The translations under genes were made by a program, and so were the position numbers. Below are positions 8,907-18,677 of a stretch of 64,000 nt of DNA, piece after piece. Within the stretch, counting starts at the first letter, position 1. Each line of letters opens with the position of its first letter. The DNA comes from Microcoleus vaginatus PCC 9802. Lineage in GTDB: Bacteria > Cyanobacteriota > Cyanobacteriia > Cyanobacteriales > Microcoleaceae. Under the pieces are notes generated by a model. It searched no databases and was not told the origin of the DNA. It saw only the letters and a list, made by a program, of their open reading frames with translations. The stretch lies in contig CP031740.1 in NCBI GenBank assembly GCA_022701275.1, positions 1,189,001 to 1,253,000 of the forward strand. Direction: 5' to 3'.

Positions 8907-8971
8907 ACTAGAACACTAAAATACCACCATAAAAATTAATAAATAAAAAATAACAACTAACTAACTAATGA

Positions 8972-11785
8972 CTAATTGGCCGATCGCACTAAAATGACTG
9001 TACAGTCGCACCCGCGCGCCACAGCTTCCGGGATGTTGCCGTGAATCACCTGCTTCAGCAGCCCTTCGCGGCTAGCTCCCAGGACGATCGCATCGCACTG
9101 ATCGTTCTGAGCCAAATCAATTAAAGCATCAGAAACCGATTTAGCGCAAACCGAAGTCGCTATTATCGAACAGCTAACCCGGCGCTTGATAAACTCCGCC
9201 GCTTGCTTTAATTCACCGCGATCGGGTTCTGCACCAGAAGGCTGGTGAACCTGACACAATTTAATCTCCGGTACAGCACTCGCAGCCACTAAAGCAGGTA
9301 GCAGCCGCAAAGCCGCAGCTTGCTTGTAACCGCCGCGAATAGGCACCAACCAGCGGTGCAAACCCATCAGCGTGTGCAGTCCCAATTCTGGCCCTGGAAT
9401 GTCTGAATTCGGCGGGGAAAGTTCAGTCTCAGGAGTCGCTGATGAATCTGAGGATCTCGCGAATGCGGGATTATCTGCGCCGTCAACTTTTTCGGGATTT
9501 AACTCCCATTCTATAGACGCATATTTCCGCCCGCTGAAAGTGGCGGAAAACTCATTTTTCTTGCGTTTTGCTAATAGTTTTTCGCTCCACTTCACCAAAA
9601 CCACCTCGCAGCCTGCTTGCCTAATTACGGTATCGACAACATCCCCAAAAATGCGTCCTTTTGTGGAAAATTCGCCTTGCCAGCCCATCAAAATTAAATC
9701 GATATGTCGCTCCCTAATTGTCTCCAAAATCGCGTTAGGCACGTCGTGAGCTACCCGTATTTGGGTGTGTACCGGCAAGTTCCAATTGCGAACAATTCGC
9801 TCGGCTTGTTGCAGCAGGCGGCGGCTTTTGGTTGTCCGCACTGCGCTTTCTGAGGGGGAACTGTTGCGCGGTACTATGATGATTTGCAGGCATTCTAATT
9901 CGTAATTGCGATCGCGCGCAATCGCCGCGGCCAGCCGCAGCAAAGCGGGTGCTGTTTGGGGGTTGGAAAGCGGCACTAATAAGCGGCCGTTTCCGACTTG
10001 CGGAGCCCTGGTTTGATAGACAACATAGGAAGGTTCTGGATGCGGGCCCTGGGTTGTTTCTCCGCTGAGGCGATCGGATTCAACTCGGATAATGTCGCTG
10101 CGGGTAATAATTCCCACCAAACGGCGACCTTCTATGACTGGCAAACGGCTGATATTGTAGTTGTTGAGCCTGTACAATACCTCGCTTAAAGTATCCTTTG
10201 GTTTGACTGCGATCGGCTGTACAGTCATAAATTCTTTAAGCAGCGAGTTGCTGGATAAATTGCGCTCGCTGGCATTTGCCAAATCGGTTTGACTGACAAT
10301 TCCGACTAATTTGCCATCTTCAACTACTGGAAATCCTCGGTGGTGCGATCGCGAAAATGCCTGCATCACTTCATCGAAAGTCAGCAGACTCGAAAGAGTT
10401 TCAACTCGGCGCTGCATCACGTCCTCTGCGTACAAGTCGCTCAAAGTATTGCTGGCAGCTTTTGCCTTTGTCAGTTGAATGCCGTTAAACTCCAAAAGGT
10501 GATTGTACAGCGAGCCGCTCTCTACCTTTTCTGCCATTAAATAAGCAACTACACAACAGATCATCAAAGGCAGCACTAATTTGAAATCCGCCGTAATTTC
10601 AAACACAATTACTACCGCAGTAATCGGCGCTCTAGTAACCGCGCAAAAAAACGCTCCCATTCCCGCCAAAGCGTAAGTTACCGGCGAACCGACGCCCAGG
10701 GAATCTGCCTGCACAATGCCCACCATGTGACCTAGTGCAGAACCCATAACTAGGGAAGGGGAAAACAATCCTCCCGGAGCCCCAGAAGCCGAGGCAATAA
10801 TTGTTAGAAAAAAGTGAGCTATAAAAGCAATTAAACTCGTTATGCCACTTGCTTCGCCGGTCAGCATAAACTCCCGCAAACCCGTATTATCGCGGAAAGT
10901 TTCTGGGAGAAAACCTATTACTGCACCGCAGATTAGGCCAGCTATAGCAATTCGCGCTGGTAAGGGTAATTTGAGCGATCGCCTGTTAAATTGCAAGCTA
11001 GCAATAATCCCTTTCGTGAACAAAGCTCCCAGCAATCCAGCTAAAATTCCTAGCAGTATGTAGAAGGGAATTTCCTGAGCCTCAAAACTGCTTTGGTACT
11101 CGCGAAGGTTCAAATTTAAACTATCACCGCCCAAAAGCTGCGACACAACTGCACCGATAAATGAAGCGATAATCGCAGTCCCTAAAGTCAATCCCGAAAC
11201 GTCGTACAGCAGTTCTTCAACTACAAACAAAACTCCTGCAATGGGAGCGTTGAAACCCGCAGCCAATCCCGCAGCAGCACCGCAAGCTATCAATTGTCGG
11301 CGGTAGTCTGGGGAAGTTGGCATCAAGTGACCTATCCAGCCGGCCAAAGATGCTCCTATTTGGACAGTTGGGCCTTGCCTGCCTAAAGTTAAACCGGAAC
11401 CAACGGCTAAAATAGTGGTCAGAAGTTTGGCGACGGCTACTCGCAAATCTAAGGCAAGATTGACGCCGCCCAGAGCAGCTTTGACGTGAGGAATGCCACT
11501 GCCTGCAGTTTCGGGAGCAAAACGCTCAACCAAGAAACCTGTCAACAACCCACCCAATAAACCGACGCTGGGCAGTAATATCCAAGCTGGAATTACTGTC
11601 GAGGTAGCAACTCGCCAACTGCCGAGCCATCCGACTCCTGATTTGAGCAAAACGCCAGCCAGTCCTGAAATTAAACCGATCAGACAAGCTTCAAAAATAG
11701 CGAGGCGTTTCGGCCGTAAAAAAAGTTGAGATTTGATGACCCTGGAAGGTTCGCTAAATTGTTTAGGGATAGTTAGGTACGGCAT
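8972..11785 (-). CDS. ClC-type anion channel/transporter with CBS pair and two Usp domains
   Basis: This 937-aa protein has a ClC membrane domain (about 1-440), paired CBS domains (about 450-570) and two universal-stress-protein domains (about 597-732 and 810-937). ClC signatures are GSGIPHVKAAL, GRQGPTVQIG and VVEELLYD. In GREGP of most coupled ClC exchangers the Glu gates and carries protons. Here codon 11375-11377 gives Gln137, while the internal EE pair is kept. By analogy with E-to-Q mutants of E. coli ClC this may favour channel-like or uncoupled anion flow. The CBS and Usp domains suggest gating by adenine nucleotides. It is a single gene with no partner next to it. Confidence 0.9.
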   Translation of the reverse strand: MPYLTIPKQFSEPSRVIKSQLFLRPKRLAIFEACLIGLISGLAGVLLKSGVGWLGSWRVATSTVIPAWILLPSVGLLGGLLTGFLVERFAPETAGSGIPHVKAALGGVNLALDLRVAVAKLLTTILAVGSGLTLGRQGPTVQIGASLAGWIGHLMPTSPDYRRQLIACGAAAGLAAGFNAPIAGVLFVVEELLYDVSGLTLGTAIIASFIGAVVSQLLGGDSLNLNLREYQSSFEAQEIPFYILLGILAGLLGALFTKGIIASLQFNRRSLKLPLPARIAIAGLICGAVIGFLPETFRDNTGLREFMLTGEASGITSLIAFIAHFFLTIIASASGAPGGLFSPSLVMGSALGHMVGIVQADSLGVGSPVTYALAGMGAFFCAVTRAPITAVVIVFEITADFKLVLPLMICCVVAYLMAEKVESGSLYNHLLEFNGIQLTKAKAASNTLSDLYAEDVMQRRVETLSSLLTFDEVMQAFSRSHHRGFPVVEDGKLVGIVSQTDLANASERNLSSNSLLKEFMTVQPIAVKPKDTLSEVLYRLNNYNISRLPVIEGRRLVGIITRSDIIRVESDRLSGETTQGPHPEPSYVVYQTRAPQVGNGRLLVPLSNPQTAPALLRLAAAIARDRNYELECLQIIIVPRNSSPSESAVRTTKSRRLLQQAERIVRNWNLPVHTQIRVAHDVPNAILETIRERHIDLILMGWQGEFSTKGRIFGDVVDTVIRQAGCEVVLVKWSEKLLAKRKKNEFSATFSGRKYASIEWELNPEKVDGADNPAFARSSDSSATPETELSPPNSDIPGPELGLHTLMGLHRWLVPIRGGYKQAAALRLLPALVAASAVPEIKLCQVHQPSGAEPDRGELKQAAEFIKRRVSCSIIATSVCAKSVSDALIDLAQNDQCDAIVLGASREGLLKQVIHGNIPEAVARGCDCTVILVRSAN

Positions 11786-11933
11786 AAATAGCGTAGATGG
11801 CCTGATAATGGTCTACTCGATCGCACTTTAGCGAAAAATCGTTCGACTTGGCAAAATATAACTAATTTTTAACCTGAGGTGCACCAAAATTAACGCAGAT
11901 GAATTTTACTAATCGGCGTTATTCTGCCGTTGT

Positions 11934-12556
11934 TTACCCTATCATTTCCACCAATGTTTTCAAATCGGACACTTCCCAGTCTGGCTGGCCGCTGGCCGGC
12001 AGTGTCGCCCCAAATCCTGTTTTGTCGTGTCTGCGATTTACCCATTGTTTCTAGGGCTATTTCAGAGTGGCGAGTTGACGGTTTGTACGATCGCACTTGT
12101 TCCGCAGCAATCAACCAGTCGAATTCAACTTTTAAGTGGTGGGCTGTACCAACCAACAAGTCATCGTCAATATTGGAAATTACTGCCCGTTTGTATTTCT
12201 GCTTGAGTGCTGTTAAAGCTGCAACTGTATCGGGAAATGGTTGCCAATTTTCGAGGGAATCAAGCAAACAATTTATTTCAGTTCCTGATGCTGTTTCTGT
12301 CGGTTGAAAATTAAATCTGTGACTGAACTTGTTCACTATTTATTGCAAAATCTCCCGATATCTTATATAAGGATTATTTTGGTTTTCTAGTTGGGATTTA
12401 AATTTCGCAAAAATATCTAAAGTTCCTTCATCGCTGAAATCAATTTCCCGATTTAACAGCAAGTGTTTCAAGGCGGGTAATATCCCCCCTTTCCCAATCT
12501 ATCAGAGTGCCGTAGCCGTCAAAACTAACTACTTCAAATTGATTAAATTCTAGCAT
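11934..12556 (-). pseudogene. HAD hydrolase (type II haloacid dehalogenase-like), three lesions
   Basis: From the ATG at 12556 the frame encodes SFDGYGTLIDWE (HAD motif I; the usual Cys is Gly). It shifts frame at a run of six G (about 12484-12489), after which LPALKHLL continues in another frame. An in-frame TAA then replaces a codon between LQ and IVNKF (about 12337). The longest intact piece (12336-12040) carries VISNIDDDL (motif II) and the Lys in SYKPS. It is then joined out of frame to VNRRHDKTGFGAT...LKTLVEMIG-stop (11934), so about 30 residues, including the motif III region, are missing. All three lesions are visible in the sequence. A nonfunctional gene is the simple reading. Confidence 0.85.
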
Positions 12557-12570
12557 AGTTCGCTCCTAGT

Positions 12571-13527
12571 TTAGGGTTGATATTCGGCAAATATCTCAAT
12601 TTTACCCACAATGTTTTGATTGAATTGAGCCAATTCTTCGGCCGGAATCCAATATTCTTGGTGAATCGAACTGCCCACATTTTGAACCGGATAGTTTTTT
12701 AAGAATTCTGCCGCAACCCGAAAGCGAGTGGCATAGCCGAAATATCCCGATGCTGCATCTCTTGTATTCCAATCTCGCGCGATTTGTATGGCATAGGCTT
12801 TGTGAAGTACGGGATAAAAAGTAGGCTGAAAGGATAAGCGTGGCGGAAATGCCAGAAAATCGCTTTCTTTAATCAATTCCATTTCTTTTTTGCCGACGGC
12901 TCGGAACAGCGTTACTGTCTCTTGGTCTGAGATATTGATATTTTTAAACCAAGCTTTCCAACCGTCCCAATTGTGAACTATTTTCGCCAATTCAGCGTAA
13001 CCGGCGGCGCCGGGATGGGAGCCATCGTTCTCGGTAAGTTCTTTTTGCCAAATTTCCGATTTTTGCAGCGGGGTGCAAACATCTAGATAAGGCACGTTTA
13101 ACTCGCTGCAAACTTGAGAAAACTGTTCGGATAAGTTGGCAATCCGGCTTGTGCGATCGGCATCGATAACTGGCGGTGGCCCTACCATTAAAACTGGGAC
13201 TCTTTCTTGAGCAGACTTGAGAATATATCGGGCATTTTCAATTGATTTCTCAACTTCTATGCGAATTTTTTCGTTTTCTAGGTAAGTGTCATTGACGCCA
13301 AAGGAAAATACTATTCTGCCGTCGCTGTAGTGAGGTAAGCGGCAAGAAACTTCGTTCAACCAACGAGTTTCTATATCGGCACTGGTTTCTCCCCTTATTC
13401 CTAAATTGTAGTAAGTAATATCGTGTCCTTGTCCGCAAGCGGCAGCGCAAATCCGTCCTGTCCAACCGAGACATTTTGGATCACAAGTACCGTTTACAAA
13501 AGAATCGCCGATAAAACAAATACGCAT
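12571..13527 (-). CDS. GDSL/SGNH esterase with extra C-terminal domain
   Basis: The start is taken at the ATG at 13527 (MRICFIGDSF). Upstream codons to 13635 are only translated short repeats. Residues 1 to about 195 are an SGNH hydrolase: GDSF (Ser), GIRGE, FGVND (Asn block) and DGSHPGAAGY (Asp/His). From about residue 205 a second domain begins with TLFRAVGKKEMELI and ends with HQEYWIPAEELAQFN. I do not know its family. The FRAV start and EYW end recall ADP-ribosyltransferase-like folds, but that is only an impression. A protein with both domains (318 aa) is unusual. Confidence 0.75.
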   Translation of the reverse strand: MRICFIGDSFVNGTCDPKCLGWTGRICAAACGQGHDITYYNLGIRGETSADIETRWLNEVSCRLPHYSDGRIVFSFGVNDTYLENEKIRIEVEKSIENARYILKSAQERVPVLMVGPPPVIDADRTSRIANLSEQFSQVCSELNVPYLDVCTPLQKSEIWQKELTENDGSHPGAAGYAELAKIVHNWDGWKAWFKNINISDQETVTLFRAVGKKEMELIKESDFLAFPPRLSFQPTFYPVLHKAYAIQIARDWNTRDAASGYFGYATRFRVAAEFLKNYPVQNVGSSIHQEYWIPAEELAQFNQNIVGKIEIFAEYQP

Positions 13528-13544
13528 ATTATGTGTGGGAATTG

Positions 13545-13660
13545 GGAATGGGGAATTGGTGACTGTTGACTGTTGACTGTTGACTGATGATTGATGACTA
13601 CTAACAACTAACAACTGACAACTGACTACTAACAACTGCTAACTGCCAACTGTCAACTGA
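13545..13660. repeat. Short tandem repeats (TTGACTG / CAACTGA types)
   Basis: About 115 bp of GACTGTTGACTGTTGACTG and CAACTAACAACTGACAACTG units fills the gap between pmbA and the GDSL gene. These are typical STRR-like heptamers of filamentous cyanobacteria. Confidence 0.8.
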
Positions 13661-13662
13661 CT

Positions 13663-14958
13663 TTAGTTTTTGCCGATGACGGACAATCCCTCTACAATTA
13701 GAGATGGTGTGTGGCAAGAACCGTTCCACTCGGAGTCTCCTCCCAATTCTACCAATTGTTTGAGGACGTTGTAGACGTTGCCAGCTACCATTGTGTCTTT
13801 GATCCTGCCGACTATTTGACCTTTTTTGACTCGGTAGCCGAGATCGACATTAATTGAAAAATCGCCGGAAATTCCCGCACTGCCGCCAAGCATTTGATCG
13901 ACTACAATTCCGTCGTCTAATTTAGCGATTAAATCGATTAGCGAAAGCGAACCTGGTTTAATCAAAACATTGAACAAACTCGGCGTCGGATAGCTGCCCA
14001 AACCCGGGCGAAATCCGTTCCCGGTAGTGCCACTGCCCAAGGCTCGACCGGTGGTGCGATCGGTATAAAATAGCTGCAACACTCCGCTGTTGATAAAGAC
14101 GATCGCCCGAGTCGGAGTGCCTTCGTCGTCAAAAGGACAGCTATAGGGCCCGATATCCGGCTGCTGGGAGAGGGTGACAAGCGGCGATGTCACTGGTTGG
14201 CCTAATCGATCGCTCCAAGGCGAAGCGCCTTCGATTACCTGTTTGCCGTTCAACGCCGCACAGACAGTCCCCCACAGCAAATCGGCGGCTTTGGCTGTAA
14301 ACAGCACCGGCACGCGGCCCGTGGCGGGGGCTACATTGTCTTTCGCCCATTCCAAACGTTGCAAAACTCGCCTGGCGCTGGTGTTTAAGTCGAGGGTGCC
14401 GCGTTCGGTTTCGCCTTCCCAAATGTTGAGGAAATCTTCTCCCCGCACTAATTCTGCTGATAAGTAACCGCTGAGGGTGGTGTCGGTGTGACTGGAATCC
14501 AAGCCTCTGGTGTTCACCAAGCGGGTGCTCTCGATTTCGCAGTCGAGTTCGGCGGTGCAGAGGCTTTCTGGATAGGCTTCGCGGACGATCGCGATCGCCT
14601 CTTTGCCCCAGTTTACTAGCTGTTCCGCCGACACTGACACTCCGCGATCGGGATAAACAACTTTCTCACCGGTGCCGAGTTCGATGGTTTCCGGTTCGTT
14701 GAGTTGTGAAAGCGCGATCGCCCTGTCCACCAAAATTTGCAGTTCCACAGGCCCGTAGGCCACCGCCAAACCCGGCCGCCCATCCCGCCACAGCCGCAGT
14801 GCAATGCCTTCTGCTTGGGCGGTTTCTAGCTGTTTGAGGCGGTTTGCTTCAAAAAAGACCGGCCTTGACAGCGATTGCGATTCCAATACCTCAGCAGCTT
14901 CTGCACCTGCTTTGGTGGCTAGTTCTAACAGTTGTTCTGCTGATTGCTGGTTGGTCAT
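13663..14958 (-). CDS. pmbA: TldD/PmbA-family protein (TldE/PmbA-like)
   Basis: This 431-aa protein belongs to the TldD/PmbA family, whose two subunits form a zinc protease that trims modified peptides. The lack of the HExxxH motif marks it as the TldE/PmbA partner. Visible segments are AEAAEVLESQS, a central NTRGLDSSHTDT, and the C-terminal GISGDFSINVDLGYRVKKG and GRIKDTMVAGN conserved in PmbA. A tldD gene is not in the window. It precedes the GDSL gene in the same direction, separated by repeats. Confidence 0.85.
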   Translation of the reverse strand: MTNQQSAEQLLELATKAGAEAAEVLESQSLSRPVFFEANRLKQLETAQAEGIALRLWRDGRPGLAVAYGPVELQILVDRAIALSQLNEPETIELGTGEKVVYPDRGVSVSAEQLVNWGKEAIAIVREAYPESLCTAELDCEIESTRLVNTRGLDSSHTDTTLSGYLSAELVRGEDFLNIWEGETERGTLDLNTSARRVLQRLEWAKDNVAPATGRVPVLFTAKAADLLWGTVCAALNGKQVIEGASPWSDRLGQPVTSPLVTLSQQPDIGPYSCPFDDEGTPTRAIVFINSGVLQLFYTDRTTGRALGSGTTGNGFRPGLGSYPTPSLFNVLIKPGSLSLIDLIAKLDDGIVVDQMLGGSAGISGDFSINVDLGYRVKKGQIVGRIKDTMVAGNVYNVLKQLVELGGDSEWNGSCHTPSLIVEGLSVIGKN

Positions 14959-15398
14959 TGTTCTCGGTGGTTAGTAATGGGCGATCGGTAATACCATTTT
15001 CGATTTTCGATTTTCGATTAAAGAATTGGCAATGACTTACGGGATATGGGTTGGGTTCACGGGCTTACATTTAGATTCTTTTGGGAAACGGGTGCAATGG
15101 GCGATAACAAGATTCTACGCATTTGTGATTGTTTGCATCCTGCCAAGGGCGTCAGTCGATTTTATATTTTAGATTTTAGATTTACTCCACAGATTAATCT
15201 GGGAGCTTTAACTATAATCTAAAACTATGAGCTCTCCACGACAGGATTACGTGGCACGGTATCCGTTTTTGGGCGGGGCCAGAAACCGACTTTTTTGCTG
15301 CGGTTCAGCTCTAAAAGCCGAGATTTTTCCTGAAAAAACCCGGTTGCTTAAATCTGATTGAGAATGCGGCCCGATATTAGTTATTGCCAAGCGAGCGA
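14959..15398. other. Gene-free stretch with two dispersed repeats
   Basis: It holds a CGATTTT short-repeat run (about 15000-15018) and a segment (15020-15096) that recurs at about 41412-41485. A second segment (15151-15280) recurs at about 40566-40727. No ORF with coding character was seen. Confidence 0.7.
15151..15280. repeat. Dispersed repeat A, copy 1
   Basis: It shares GTCAGTCGAT, TTAGATTTACTCCACAGAT, the CTCTCCACGACAGGA block and a GTTTTTGGGCGGG end with 40566-40727. Confidence 0.75.
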
Positions 15399-16259
15399 CT
15401 AAATATTTAGTTCGTGCAGCAGCCAGAATCCTGCAAAAGATTCCGAGTCGGGATTCGACTGAATTGCTAAGAAATGTACTTGTTTTGCTTGTTTTTTCGC
15501 GGCTTCAAATCCTTTCGCTTCTCTCTCAGTTGCTGCGTCTCTGAGATTAGCTAAAATCCAGCGATCATTAGCTCCCGTATCTAATACCAGCCTAGCTGGT
15601 GGGCCGCTCTCAAATTTCAGAAAAGCCAACTCCAAGCCCGACATCCAACCTGCCAGGGCTGTTGCTCTCGACGAGTAGATAATTAGTCCCGGAATTTGCG
15701 TTTCAGGGGCGAGGCGTGTCATCGGTAGCCCGAAAGCTTCGCCAAATCCGATATCCCACTCGGACATTTCGTCAAAAGCGGCGATCGGCAAACTCACAAA
15801 CGTCCATTTTTCGCCGATTAAAGCATCCGGCAGCGCAACTGGCGTTTCGGGTACAAATTGAACGCTCGGGTTCACAACCGCTTGATAGCCGGGTTCGGCG
15901 GGATAAACGTCTTGCATCCGTTCTTCCAGCCACAGGCTGAGGGCGAGGGTGCGGCGGCTGCAGGCGGCGGGAATGTCCAAGTCCTCGCAGGCTTTAGTAA
16001 TCATGTTCGCCATTTGGCGGCGGAAAAAGCGGATTTTTTCGGGCCGTTTCGGTGCTGCGGCGATCGCCTCTTTAAGTGCACCCGCCAGCCACAGGGAATT
16101 CACGGTAGAACTGGAGCAGAATTGCGAGTAGCGAAACAGAGATTCGGCCTTGTCGCCTACATTCAGCGGGCTTTCGCAGATCAACACTTCCCATTTTTTT
16201 TTCTCTCGCTCGTCTAGGATTGGACGGCTGTAAAAGTCGAGTTCCCAAATAGTAGCCAT
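15399..16259 (-). CDS. Tab2/Atab2-family RNA-binding protein
   Basis: This 286-aa protein starts WELDFYSRPILDE and has KKWEVLICES. These are hallmarks of the Tab2 family (DUF1092), which in algae and plants binds psaB mRNA and supports photosystem I translation. A conserved LPDALIGEKWTFVSLP segment and a C-terminal GLELAFLKFESGPPARLVLDTG segment are also visible. In cyanobacteria its exact target is not established, so photosystem biogenesis is an inference. The length fits the family. Confidence 0.85.
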   Translation of the reverse strand: MATIWELDFYSRPILDEREKKKWEVLICESPLNVGDKAESLFRYSQFCSSSTVNSLWLAGALKEAIAAAPKRPEKIRFFRRQMANMITKACEDLDIPAACSRRTLALSLWLEERMQDVYPAEPGYQAVVNPSVQFVPETPVALPDALIGEKWTFVSLPIAAFDEMSEWDIGFGEAFGLPMTRLAPETQIPGLIIYSSRATALAGWMSGLELAFLKFESGPPARLVLDTGANDRWILANLRDAATEREAKGFEAAKKQAKQVHFLAIQSNPDSESFAGFWLLHELNI

Positions 16260-16530
16260 GCCGCGCTGTTAAAAATTAATCCTTTCTCATGTTACCGGAC
16301 AGCGGGCAAGTTTCTGATTTTGACAATTTAAGACTGATTTTCAATCGCGGGCGATCGCACTTTCCCAAAGATGGCCACTTTCCCTTGCAGCTTCCCGTGT
16401 AATTTTTGGCAGCAGTGCACAACCGGAAGCATTAGCAACTCCTCGGAGAACTGTTGCGGAGCAATCTCAACACGCGATCGTTTGTTAAACTTGTGCAAGC
16501 CCGGGAAAACAAACAATATAGCTTGATTCC

Positions 16531-17316
16531 ATGAGACAAATCATTCTCGAAAAGATTGTTTCTACCTTACAACCTTTAGATTTTGTTCTCGCTTTGTGGC
16601 AAGGAGGTTCAGCAGCCCACGGATACACCGACGAGTGGTCCGACCTCGATATTGCGGTTGTGGTTGAAGATAACTGCGTGGAAGAAACATTTGAGATTGT
16701 TGAAAAAGCCCTCGCAGAAATTGCCGAAATCGAACTCAAATATCGAGTTCCCGAACCCGCTTGGCACGGTCAATCGCAGTGCTTCTGGCGGATCAAAGAA
16801 ACCCCACCGTTTTTGCTAATTGATTTTGCCGTTTTTCGGCGCAGTAGCCGCAACGATTTTCTGGAAATAGAGAGACACGGACAAGTCCCGATCGCCTTTG
16901 ACAAAGCTAATCTAATTCTACCCCCTCTTTTGAATAAAAACCAGCATTTATCCCAAATGCAAACCCGATTCAACGAAATTAAAGTCCGTTTCGATTTGCT
17001 GCAACCTCTGGTTAAAAAAGAGATTTATCGCGAACATTTAGTAGATGCGATCGGCAACTATCACAATTGGACGCTTCTCCCCTTAGTCGAACTGTTGGGC
17101 ATGATTTACCGTCCCCACAGATACGACTTTGAACTAAAATATTTCACCCGAGATTTTCCGCCCCAAATAGTCGCTCGCATCGCACCACTTTTCTGCATTG
17201 CCCATCTTGAAGATTTGGCAGCCAAACAGCAAAGAGCTGAAGCTTTTTTTGCAGAAAGTTTACCGCTTGCAGAAGCTAATTTTTACTTTGATAACCCCCT
17301 AACACTACCGCAATAG
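16531..17316 (+). CDS. Nucleotidyltransferase-domain protein
   Basis: This 261-aa protein has a MNT/Pol-beta nucleotidyltransferase motif near the N-terminus: QGGSAAHGYTDEWSDLDIAV, with the GGS block and the DLD metal-binding pair. The remaining helical part has the size of aminoglycoside-adenylyltransferase-like proteins, but no resistance function can be claimed. It could modify a small molecule, a tRNA or a protein. No HEPN partner gene is adjacent, so it is not an obvious MNT-HEPN toxin-antitoxin pair. Confidence 0.75.
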   Translation: MRQIILEKIVSTLQPLDFVLALWQGGSAAHGYTDEWSDLDIAVVVEDNCVEETFEIVEKALAEIAEIELKYRVPEPAWHGQSQCFWRIKETPPFLLIDFAVFRRSSRNDFLEIERHGQVPIAFDKANLILPPLLNKNQHLSQMQTRFNEIKVRFDLLQPLVKKEIYREHLVDAIGNYHNWTLLPLVELLGMIYRPHRYDFELKYFTRDFPPQIVARIAPLFCIAHLEDLAAKQQRAEAFFAESLPLAEANFYFDNPLTLPQ

Positions 17317-17378
17317 GCTCAAGGTTTCGTACCGAAAGCGATTAATATAGTAGCATCAACCTTAAAGAGTAACATCCC

Positions 17379-18101
17379 ATGACTAAACTCAGCGTTAACA
17401 TCAACAGAATCGCCCTCCTCAGAAACTCTCGAAACATCGGTATCCCCAGCGTTACGGAAGCCGCAAAAACAGTAATTGCTGCCGGAGCTCATGGCGTTAC
17501 AGTCCATCCCCGCCCGGACGAAAGGCACATCAAAGCTGCCGATGTTTACGAATTAGCTAAAATGCTAACCGTTGAGTTTAACATAGAAGGAAATCCGTTT
17601 CAGCCGCCATTTATGGATATAGTTTGCGACGTAAAACCGGCTCAGTGTACCTTGGTGCCCGACGCTCCGGACGTGCTAACATCGGATAGCGGTTGGAATA
17701 TTCCCGAAAATCGCGATCGGCTCTTACCAATCATTGAAAAATTAAAAGACAACGGTATCAGAGTCAGCTTGTTTATGGACGCCGATGCTGCTCTCATGCC
17801 GCTAGCAAAAGAAGTTGGAGCAGACAGAGTGGAACTGTACACGGAACCCTACGCGACTGCTTTTCGCGAAGGTAGAGTTGAATTTGTGTTTCAACAATAT
17901 GTCTTAGCAGCTCAAGCCGCTCAATCAGCAGGTTTGGGAGTGAATGCCGGACATGATTTAAATTTGCAAAACTTAGCTAAATTTTGCTCGATTCCTGATA
18001 TACTAGAAGTATCGATAGGTCATGCTTTAATTGCGGAAGCGCTAGAAATGGGCTTGTCCCAAACAGTACAATTTTACCTAAAAATCCTGGCAGGTTCCTA
18101 A
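17379..18101 (+). CDS. pdxJ: Pyridoxine 5'-phosphate synthase
   Basis: This 240-aa TIM-barrel enzyme condenses 1-deoxy-xylulose 5-phosphate with 3-amino-2-oxopropyl phosphate in vitamin B6 synthesis. The N-terminal LSVNINRIALLRNSR, HPRPDERHI, DVKPAQCTLVPD, ELYTEPYA and the C-terminal GHDLNLQNL and SIGHALIAEAL are characteristic. The ATG at 17379 is preceded by AAAGAG. The length matches the family. Confidence 0.95.
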   Translation: MTKLSVNINRIALLRNSRNIGIPSVTEAAKTVIAAGAHGVTVHPRPDERHIKAADVYELAKMLTVEFNIEGNPFQPPFMDIVCDVKPAQCTLVPDAPDVLTSDSGWNIPENRDRLLPIIEKLKDNGIRVSLFMDADAALMPLAKEVGADRVELYTEPYATAFREGRVEFVFQQYVLAAQAAQSAGLGVNAGHDLNLQNLAKFCSIPDILEVSIGHALIAEALEMGLSQTVQFYLKILAGS

Positions 18102-18677
18102 TACGAATTAACCGCGTGTGGCAGGGCGCATTTGCCAGTGATAAGCTCATTTATATCAGAGATACTGACTAAATCTGCCCTAGAAAAATCCAGGATAAAA
18201 ACTTACGAAAACAAGGGTTGGACGCGCTACAAATAGGGTAAGGTGAGGTTGGCAGCGCCCTACATAATTAGACGATCGTCAAAAATGAAGTAACACTACG
18301 GGCTGTGACCCCGTGGGGGTGCTAGCCGTTTTCTAGTAGCAAGGCAGAGCCAGAATCCCAGACACCGCGTTTTTTGGCTGGGGGCATTTCTTTAGCAAGA
18401 TCCTCGGAAAAAGCTTTAATTTTCCTCGACCAAATTACTAATATTCTGTGATGATATTATACGTAAGTAGTATCATGAAAATGTCCCGAGAAACACAGGC
18501 TACTACTTCGCTCCCGCACTGCCAATTTGCTACCAGCAGGTTTTGTGCAAGTACGGGATATTTACGTGTATCCTATATCCTCCTGTAGCCTCTGTGCGAT
18601 CGCCAGATTTAATCCGGTGAAAACAGGCAAACACAAGTAACCATATACAACTCCTTACCCCCCTTCGGAAGTGCGAC
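18102..18677. other. Gene-free stretch before secreted-protein gene
   Basis: No ORF was recognised. It contains a stem of AAGTAGTA with TACTACTT (about 18466 and 18503) and a GTGACCCCGTGGGGGTGCTAGC repeat-like piece near 18305. Confidence 0.5.
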
